From the NCBI GenBank assembly GCA_020025755.1, contig JAHHRO010000052.1, positions 1-10,850 on the forward strand: a DNA stretch of 10,850 nt, given 5' to 3'. The first letter of the stretch is position 1, and every line of letters starts with the position of its first letter. This DNA comes from Butyricicoccus sp. (lineage in GTDB: Bacteria > Bacillota > Clostridia > Oscillospirales > Butyricicoccaceae). Both the position numbers and the translations under genes were made by a program. The notes below the pieces were generated by a model that had not been told where the DNA came from, ran no database searches, and saw nothing but the letters and a program-made list of their open reading frames with translations. This document shows, in pieces, positions 6,405-10,850 of this stretch.

Positions 6405-7595
6405 TTAATACACCTCCATGATTGGAAAGCCCTGTTTTTTCATATCTGCTATAATTTCCTTGTGTGTCAAATTGTCTAAAGTATTTAATACCTCCAGCAT
6501 TTCATCACCATCTTCTCCTCTGAAAATCCAATCATAGGTTCCATCTCCATTATCGATCAAAAAGGTATTGTCTGGGGTCAGCTCGATCCCCTCTGCCAGA
6601 TCGCTTTCTGGGGGTTCGAAGGATGGCTGAATTTCAACGGTATATGACAAGAGCAGCAATATCACAAGAAGTACCAGACCTTTACGAGATTTATGCCCTT
6701 TATTTCTCTCATCCGCCTGCCCTTGGACAACAAGCTGAAAGCGCTCCAAAATCTCATGATTTGCATCCTGATGAAAAAGTGCGGTACCGACCGTTGTCTG
6801 TACTTTGCTTTTTTTGCTGTCTGTCTCCTTGATCGTATGTATGATGGTTTCCAGATACGCAGTCACCGATGCTTTGTTCATTTTTGCGGTCACAGAGCGG
6901 TCACAGTTAATTTCCAAAATTCGGTCAACATCGCGTTCCAGCAGCTTTCCAAATGGATTCCACCAAAAAATACAGCAAAAAATATGGAGTAGCATTTTGG
7001 TGCAGGTATCTCCATGCCTGAAATGTGTATATTCATGCAGCAAAATATAATACAGTTCTTCATCTGTATATTCTTTTTCTGGCAGCAGGATCATTTTTCT
7101 GAAAACACCCATGCCCATGGGAATGGAGATATAGGAATTTCTCCATACCTCTACACGGAGCTTCCGCTGTGATCCGGTGCGGATCTGTTCCAGCAGCTTG
7201 ATGTCCTGTTCAGTCTGGCGGCAGTTTCTCTGCAAGAGTGTTCTTTTTGCATTTCTATACTGTAGGAACCACCGTGTCAAAAACCACAAAGAGCCAACTA
7301 TCCAAACAACACCAAAAACCATTTGCCCTTGGACAATATAGGTGCCCACCGAAAACATCTGTCTATCAACAAAGTAATAAAAAGGATTCAATAGCCATGG
7401 AAGCGGTATCCTCAGCTGCCAGGGGAATCTCAAAGGCACAAGCAGACGAATGATTGTAAGCAAATAGGCTGCTAAAACGAGCGGCGCACCAAATTTCTGT
7501 ATGAAGCCATATTGTTTCCTACACGCATATAAAAGCAGGATGGTGAGGCTGCTGCAAATAACTGCCATTCCCAAACCATAAATGGATAATTCCAT
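6405..7595 (-). CDS. M56-family (BlaR1/MecR1-like) membrane metalloprotease without a penicillin-binding sensor domain
   Basis: A 396-residue integral membrane sensor-protease. Membrane helices are visible at about 5-24, 36-54, 88-110 and 306-320, the BlaR1 arrangement. The zinc motif HEYTH is at 187-191, with ILEINCD (226-232) supplying the probable third ligand E228. In BlaR1, beta-lactam acylation of an outside domain of about 250 residues triggers the protease and leads to loss of the BlaI repressor. Here only about 75 residues follow the last helix (FEPPES at 326-331, then an acidic tail with DGTYDWIFRGEDG and LTHKEIIADM), so no penicillin-binding fold can fit. The signal must differ. 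It starts 6 bases after the BlaI-like gene, whose end contains its ribosome binding site (GAAAGGGAAA), and is followed by an overlapping-RBS secreted gene. Other name: M56 family metallopeptidase. Confidence 0.9.
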   Translation of the reverse strand: MELSIYGLGMAVICSSLTILLLYACRKQYGFIQKFGAPLVLAAYLLTIIRLLVPLRFPWQLRIPLPWLLNPFYYFVDRQMFSVGTYIVQGQMVFGVVWIVGSLWFLTRWFLQYRNAKRTLLQRNCRQTEQDIKLLEQIRTGSQRKLRVEVWRNSYISIPMGMGVFRKMILLPEKEYTDEELYYILLHEYTHFRHGDTCTKMLLHIFCCIFWWNPFGKLLERDVDRILEINCDRSVTAKMNKASVTAYLETIIHTIKETDSKKSKVQTTVGTALFHQDANHEILERFQLVVQGQADERNKGHKSRKGLVLLVILLLLSYTVEIQPSFEPPESDLAEGIELTPDNTFLIDNGDGTYDWIFRGEDGDEMLEVLNTLDNLTHKEIIADMKKQGFPIMEVY

Positions 7596-7601
7596 CGTTT
7601 A

Positions 7602-7994
7602 TCATTTCCCTTTCAATTCCTGCACCATGCTTTCTAGCTGCTTTACAAGCGCATCCTTGCTGCTTTCTTCCGATGCCTTTACCATCGCAACAGCGACCTT
7701 GGCGATCGCCTTTTCGTCGCGGATGCCAAGCTCACACATCACCTGTGCGGCATATTCTTCTCGTGTCATCGTCGGCTGAAAGGATCGGGCATACTGCTTG
7801 CCAGAAGCAACGACACCCTCTACCTTTATTATATTTTTTGCAAGCAGGGATTTGAGCAGCTTATGAATATAGCTGTCATTGAATTCGTCTGTCATCTCAG
7901 ACAGCTGCATACTGGTCAGAGGCTCTGATGCATCCCAAAACAATTCCATCAAGGCTTCTTCTCCTTTTGTTAAAAGTTCATTTTTCTTTCTCAT
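7602..7994 (-). CDS. BlaI/MecI/CopY-family transcriptional repressor
   Basis: A 130-residue cytosolic winged-helix dimeric repressor. The pattern LTKGEEALMELFWDASEPLT (8-27), the recognition-helix area SYIHKLLKSLLAKNII (41-56), a wing with GKQYARSFQP (65-74), and the following helix TREEYAAQVM (77-86) fit the family. The C-terminal helices (about 92-128) would dimerise and carry the site cut when the M56 partner is activated. GAGG is 8 bases before the ATG. First gene of the operon; the palindrome GTATATCTGATATAC directly abuts its ribosome binding site and overlaps the transcription start, so autorepression is likely. The BlaI/MecI consensus TACA..TGTA is not seen, so the site specificity may differ. 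Whether it controls any beta-lactamase is unknown; none is in the window. Confidence 0.92.
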   Translation of the reverse strand: MRKKNELLTKGEEALMELFWDASEPLTSMQLSEMTDEFNDSYIHKLLKSLLAKNIIKVEGVVASGKQYARSFQPTMTREEYAAQVMCELGIRDEKAIAKVAVAMVKASEESSKDALVKQLESMVQELKGK

Positions 7995-8006
7995 AGTATT
8001 TACCTC

Positions 8007-8021
8007 GTATATCTGATATAC
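8007..8021. promoter_or_regulatory. Putative BlaI-type operator at the blaI promoter
   Basis: The perfect palindrome GTATATC-T-GATATAC lies between the -10 box and the ribosome binding site of the BlaI-like gene, over the expected transcription start. It is an ideal place for autorepression. Related half-sites occur at 6027-6061. Confidence 0.7.
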
Positions 8022-8023
8022 TA

Positions 8024-8052
8024 ATCATATAATATATCCATAAAATATACAA
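8024..8052 (-). promoter_or_regulatory. Promoter of the blaI-M56-80aa operon
   Basis: On the minus strand, TTGTAT (8047-8052), a 17-base spacer and TATGAT (8024-8029). The operator palindrome follows 2 bases downstream. It is divergent from the nifS promoter, with about 43 bases between the two -35 boxes. Confidence 0.75.
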
Positions 8053-8094
8053 GCATTTTGTTTCCTCGTATTCAGATAAATTCCCTTTGTGCGG

Positions 8095-8123
8095 TTGGCA
8101 CATATAAAATATACTGCTATAAT
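8095..8123 (+). promoter_or_regulatory. Promoter of nifS-thiI
   Basis: TTGGCA (8095-8100), a 17-base spacer and TATAAT (8118-8123), with an extended -10 TGC just upstream. Near-consensus. Transcription would start near 8130. Confidence 0.85.
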
Positions 8124-8161
8124 AGAAAAGAACAAAAATAGAAGGGATCGTTCAGGAGAGC

Positions 8162-9295
8162 ATGATACATTATTTAGATCATTCCGCAACCTCAATGGTA
8201 CTGCCAGAGGCACGCGAGGCGGCGGTTTATGCCATGACGGAGGCATTCGGCAATCCGTCCTCCCTGCACGCAATGGGCATCGCGGCGGCGCGGTGCTTGA
8301 AGGAAAGCCGCGAGACTGTGGCAGCGGCGATGGGCTGTACCCCTGCCGAGCTGTATTTCGTTTCGGGAGGCACAGAGGGCATCAATACCGCGATCTTTGG
8401 CGCGGCACACAAAAACCGTCATCTGGGCAAGCACATTGTCACAACGACCATTGAGCACGCGGCGACGATGCAGGCATGCAAGCGACTGGAAGGCGAAGGC
8501 TATACCGTGACCTATGTACAGCCCGATGAGATGGGGCATATCGTGGCGCAGGATATCCTCGATGCGTGCAAAAAAGACACTGCACTCGTCACGATGATGC
8601 TGGTCAATAACGAGGTCGGAACGATGCTGCCCGTTGCAGAGGTCGGAAAGGCACTCAAGCAAAAGTGTCCGCAGGCACTATTCCATGTCGATGCGGTGCA
8701 GGGGCTGTTCCGCGTGCCGCTGACCCCGAAGAAGTGGAACTGTGACCTCATGAGCGTGAGTGGACATAAAATCGGTGCGCCCAAGGGCGTGGGTGCGTTC
8801 TATATGAAGCGTGACGTGCGCCTTACCCCCTATCTCGTGGGCGGCGGACAGGAGAGCGGCTTCCGTTCGGGCACAGAGCCTATGCCGCAGATCGCGGCAT
8901 TTGCGGCGGCGTGTCGGGTGCGTAGCGCAAACCTCGAGCGGGATCTTGCCCATGTGGCAGAGCTCAAAGCCTACCTGACCGTACAGATGGAAGCGCGTCT
9001 GCCGTGGGTCGTATGGAACGGTACGCCCGACGTGCCCCATGTGGTGAACTTTTCACTGATGGGGTGTAAAAGTGAAGTGATGCTGCGCGTGCTGGAGTCC
9101 AAGGAAGTCTTTGTATCGGCAGGATCGGCGTGCTCCAAGGGCAAAGAAAGCCATGTCCTGCGTGCAATGGGACTGGACAAAGCGCGGATCGACAGTGCGC
9201 TGCGCGTCTCGTTTGCACCACAGAATACACAGGAAGATGTCGATGCGCTGATTGAAGGTTTGGAAGCCGGCGCAAAGATGCTCAGACGCAAATAA
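8162..9295 (+). CDS. Cysteine desulfurase (NifS/IscS family)
   Basis: A 377-residue PLP enzyme that takes sulfur from cysteine as a persulfide and hands it to acceptors. Visible: LDHSATS at the start, VSGGTEGIN (68-76), EH99 stacking His, HVDAVQ with D177, the PLP lysine K203 in SVSGHKIGAPKG, the RSGTEP motif (235-240), and the active-site Cys C324 in SAGSACSKGKES. The loop around the Cys is short, as in the NifS/NifZ-like class I enzymes of Firmicutes. AGGAG lies only 3 bases before the ATG, closer than usual. thiI follows after 13 bases, so this is most likely the dedicated sulfur donor for ThiI, like NifZ of B. subtilis, rather than the Fe-S cluster SufS. No scaffold gene (iscU/nifU) is adjacent. 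Confidence 0.95.
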   Translation: MIHYLDHSATSMVLPEAREAAVYAMTEAFGNPSSLHAMGIAAARCLKESRETVAAAMGCTPAELYFVSGGTEGINTAIFGAAHKNRHLGKHIVTTTIEHAATMQACKRLEGEGYTVTYVQPDEMGHIVAQDILDACKKDTALVTMMLVNNEVGTMLPVAEVGKALKQKCPQALFHVDAVQGLFRVPLTPKKWNCDLMSVSGHKIGAPKGVGAFYMKRDVRLTPYLVGGGQESGFRSGTEPMPQIAAFAAACRVRSANLERDLAHVAELKAYLTVQMEARLPWVVWNGTPDVPHVVNFSLMGCKSEVMLRVLESKEVFVSAGSACSKGKESHVLRAMGLDKARIDSALRVSFAPQNTQEDVDALIEGLEAGAKMLRRK

Positions 9296-9308
9296 GAAAG
9301 GAATTATT

Positions 9309-10472
9309 ATGAAAGAAGTTTTACTGCTCAAGTGCGGAGAGATCGTCCTCAAGGGACTCAACCGCAAAAAATTTGAGGATCGCCTGCTGGGCAATCTCAA
9401 GCGGAGACTGAAGCCGTTGGGAGATTGTACGGTCAGCCTGCGTCAGTCGGTCATCTATGTGGAAATCCCCGAGACCGTGGATGGCGACGCCGTCATGGAG
9501 GCAGTGGAAAAGGTGTTCGGCATTGCGCTCATCTGCCGCGCGGCAGTCTGCGAAAAGACACTGGAAGCCATGCAGGAGACGGCGGAGACTTATCTTGCCG
9601 ATCACATTGCGCGCGCGCAGTCCTTTAAGGTGGAGACCAAGCGCGGCGACAAGCGGTTCCCGATGACCTCCATTCAGGTTTCCCAGCATATTGGTGGGGA
9701 ACTCGCACAGAAATATCATTTGAAACCGGATATGCACCATCCGGAGCTGACCATTCATTTTGAGATCCGCGAGCAGTATGCCTTTGTCCATGCAGGACCC
9801 GTGCAGGGGGCAGGCGGTATGCCGGTGGGCACAAACGGCAGAGCGGCACTGCTGCTGTCCGGCGGCATTGATTCGCCGGTTGCAGGCTATATGATGTGCA
9901 AGCGCGGATTGGAACTGATCGGCATTCACTTTTTCAGCTATCCCTATACGTCGGATCGCGCCAAGGAAAAGGTATTTGAACTGGGGCACAAGCTGACGGC
10001 ATACTGCGGCAAGATGCCTATTCTGGTCGTGCCATTCACCAAGATTCAGGAGGAGATCCGTGACAAGTGCCATGAGGAGCTGTTTACCTTGATTATGCGC
10101 CGCTTTATGATGCGCATTGCCGAGCAGCTTGCCGTGCAGTATGAGTGCGGCGGTCTGATCACAGGCGAGAGTCTGGGGCAGGTGGCAAGCCAGACCATGC
10201 CTGCCATGGCAGTCACGAATGCGGTCTGTGAGACGCTGCCGGTGTTCCGTCCGGTGATCGGCATGGACAAGGAGGAGATCGTGCAGATCGCACGCAAGAT
10301 CGACACCTTTGAGACCTCGATCCTGCCATACGAGGACTGCTGTACGGTCTTTACGCCCAAGCACCCGAATACCAAGCCCAAGATGTATAAGATTCTTGAG
10401 GCGGAAGCCGCGCTGGATGTTGAGGGATTGGTTGCAGAAGCGGTTGCAGGAACCGAGAGAGTGATGGCATAA
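9309..10472 (+). CDS. thiI: tRNA 4-thiouridine synthase ThiI (no rhodanese domain)
   Basis: A 387-residue protein that adenylates U8 of tRNA and inserts sulfur to give 4-thiouridine; in some species it also serves thiamine thiazole synthesis. Domains: an N-terminal ferredoxin-like segment (about 1-75), THUMP (about 80-165), and an adenylating PP-loop domain with LLLSGGIDSPVAGYM (181-195). It ends after YEDCCTVFTPKHP (C344, C345) and lacks the C-terminal rhodanese domain of E. coli ThiI, as in most Firmicutes, where the partner desulfurase passes sulfur directly. The start at 9309 has AAAGGA 6 bases upstream; the longer in-frame start at 9252 would overlap nifS. It is co-transcribed with nifS. 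Confidence 0.96.
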   Translation: MKEVLLLKCGEIVLKGLNRKKFEDRLLGNLKRRLKPLGDCTVSLRQSVIYVEIPETVDGDAVMEAVEKVFGIALICRAAVCEKTLEAMQETAETYLADHIARAQSFKVETKRGDKRFPMTSIQVSQHIGGELAQKYHLKPDMHHPELTIHFEIREQYAFVHAGPVQGAGGMPVGTNGRAALLLSGGIDSPVAGYMMCKRGLELIGIHFFSYPYTSDRAKEKVFELGHKLTAYCGKMPILVVPFTKIQEEIRDKCHEELFTLIMRRFMMRIAEQLAVQYECGGLITGESLGQVASQTMPAMAVTNAVCETLPVFRPVIGMDKEEIVQIARKIDTFETSILPYEDCCTVFTPKHPNTKPKMYKILEAEAALDVEGLVAEAVAGTERVMA

Positions 10473-10500
10473 AAAGGGGAAACCGTAGGGTTTCCATTCC
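10473..10500. terminator. Hairpin after thiI; best read as a minus-strand terminator
   Basis: GGAAACC-GTAG-GGTTTCC (10478-10495) starts 5 bases after the thiI stop. On the plus strand it is followed by ATTCCTTATC, a poor T-run. On the minus strand it is followed by CCTTTTTATG, a good one. It would stop transcripts coming from the right-hand repeat before they enter thiI antisense, and may act weakly for thiI. Its 18 bases differ from the inner part of the left GCAA hairpin (290-307) at only two loop positions. Two further small hairpins follow (TCCTT..AAGGA at about 10498-10510; TTGCTT-TGG-AAGCAA at about 10512-10526). Confidence 0.6.
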
Positions 10501-10540
10501 TTATCAAGGATTTGCTTTGGAAGCAAAAGGGAAGGGCTCT

Positions 10541-10850
10541 TTGGAGCGTCTGTAGGATTTTCATTTCAGCTAAAATGATTTGCTTCGAGAAGCAGGGAAA
10601 CGCGTCGCGACCGCGCGACGGCGGCGTTTCTGCTCGCACAGACTGCGGAGGAATTGGAACGTCCGTTGGGTTTTCATTTCAGCTAAAATGATTTGCTTCG
10701 AGAAGCAGGGAAGCGTGTCGCGACCGCGCGACGGCGGCATAAGGGCTATAACCTTACGGTTCTTGCCCTTATGAATCCCACACTCCCTTCCATCAGATAC
10801 AGAATGGCAATGCCCCAAGGGTCGTAAAGTATGAACTCCGCCACAGGCGG
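10541..10850 (-). repeat. Composite hairpin-rich intergenic repeat, right copy (inverted, cut by window end)
   Basis: Read on the minus strand, this is the same module series as the element at the left end. It has one CCGCC-TGT-GGCGG module with its tail (10850 down to about 10812), the GATGGAAGGGAG..GGGATTC linker, a long hairpin with a GTAA loop (10738-10773), then two roughly 105-base units whose cores start 113 bases apart (10671 and 10558 on the plus strand). Each unit carries a GTCGCG-loop-CGCGAC hairpin (10604-10619 and 10717-10732), the GCTTCTCGAAGC block and the TCATTT..AAATGA hairpin. The GTCGCG stem is longer here than in the left copy. The element begins shortly after thiI and points toward it. 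No plausible gene lies in it. The outer end runs off the window. Confidence 0.8.
10738..10773 (-). repeat. Extended hairpin with GTAA (GNRA-type) loop
   Basis: The outer stem is CATAAGGGC / GCCCTTATG (9 pairs) and the inner stem AACC / GGTT; on the minus strand the loop is GTAA. It occupies the same place in the composite repeat as the left hairpin at 279-317, with a shared GGATTC on one side and GCCGCCGTCGC on the other, but a different stem sequence. Confidence 0.75.

Noticed and set aside
7602..7994. Copper-responsive CopY repressor
   Set aside because: No C-terminal CxC cysteine motif, no TACAnnTGTA operator and no copper ATPase gene; the adjacent M56 protease fits the BlaI/MecI arrangement instead.
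9321..10526. 401-codon minus-strand frame opposite thiI
   Set aside because: Antisense shadow of thiI; the composition (many His, Cys, Gln) is typical of an artefact frame.
10570..10818. Minus-strand 82-codon frame in the right repeat
   Set aside because: Repeats the same Arg/Cys/Phe-rich peptide as the other repeat units and has no ribosome binding site.

Overview
The window looks like chromosomal DNA of a Clostridia-type Firmicute, probably an Oscillospiraceae/Butyricicoccaceae relative. This is inferred from the glmU-prs gene order, a ThiI without a rhodanese domain paired with a NifS-type desulfurase, a YmdB-family phosphodiesterase, strong GGAGG-type ribosome binding sites and consensus sigma-A promoters. 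I could not run a database search, so the taxon is a guess.

Layout. Positions 1-690 hold no gene. They carry a composite, hairpin-rich repeat (about 129-507) and then the glmU promoter. Next come a GlmU-like acetyltransferase with a decayed uridylyltransferase half, and prs (PRPP synthetase), as one short operon closed by a strong terminator. ymdB follows, preceded by a second hairpin/T-run just upstream of its ribosome binding site. It converges on purA (minus strand), with a bidirectional terminator between them. Upstream of purA lie its promoter and a small TraX-like C-terminal remnant. Positions 5606-8052 are an AT-richer accessory block on the minus strand: a BlaI/MecI-type repressor, an M56 (BlaR1-like) membrane metalloprotease with no penicillin-binding sensor domain, an 80-residue secreted protein, and a separately promoted 100-residue exported protein. 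nifS and thiI then form a two-gene plus-strand operon. After thiI the composite repeat returns in inverted orientation (about 10541-10850) and is cut by the window edge.

How the genes work together. Most of the window is housekeeping metabolism: UDP-GlcNAc/cell-wall precursor acetylation, PRPP, AMP synthesis, and tRNA 4-thiouridine/thiamine sulfur transfer. The block between purA and nifS looks like a self-contained signalling cassette. A palindrome sits directly downstream of the blaI promoter -10 box. A related inverted pair sits at the same place in the promoter upstream of the 100-residue gene. This suggests one repressor controls both units and that the M56 protease relieves repression on an unknown extracytoplasmic signal.

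The observations most worth a second look are: (1) the BlaI/M56 cassette with an atypical sensor tail and two small exported proteins; (2) the flanking inverted composite repeat, whose hairpin stem differs between copies by compensatory changes while keeping a GNRA-type loop; (3) the GlmU with a dead nucleotidyltransferase half.
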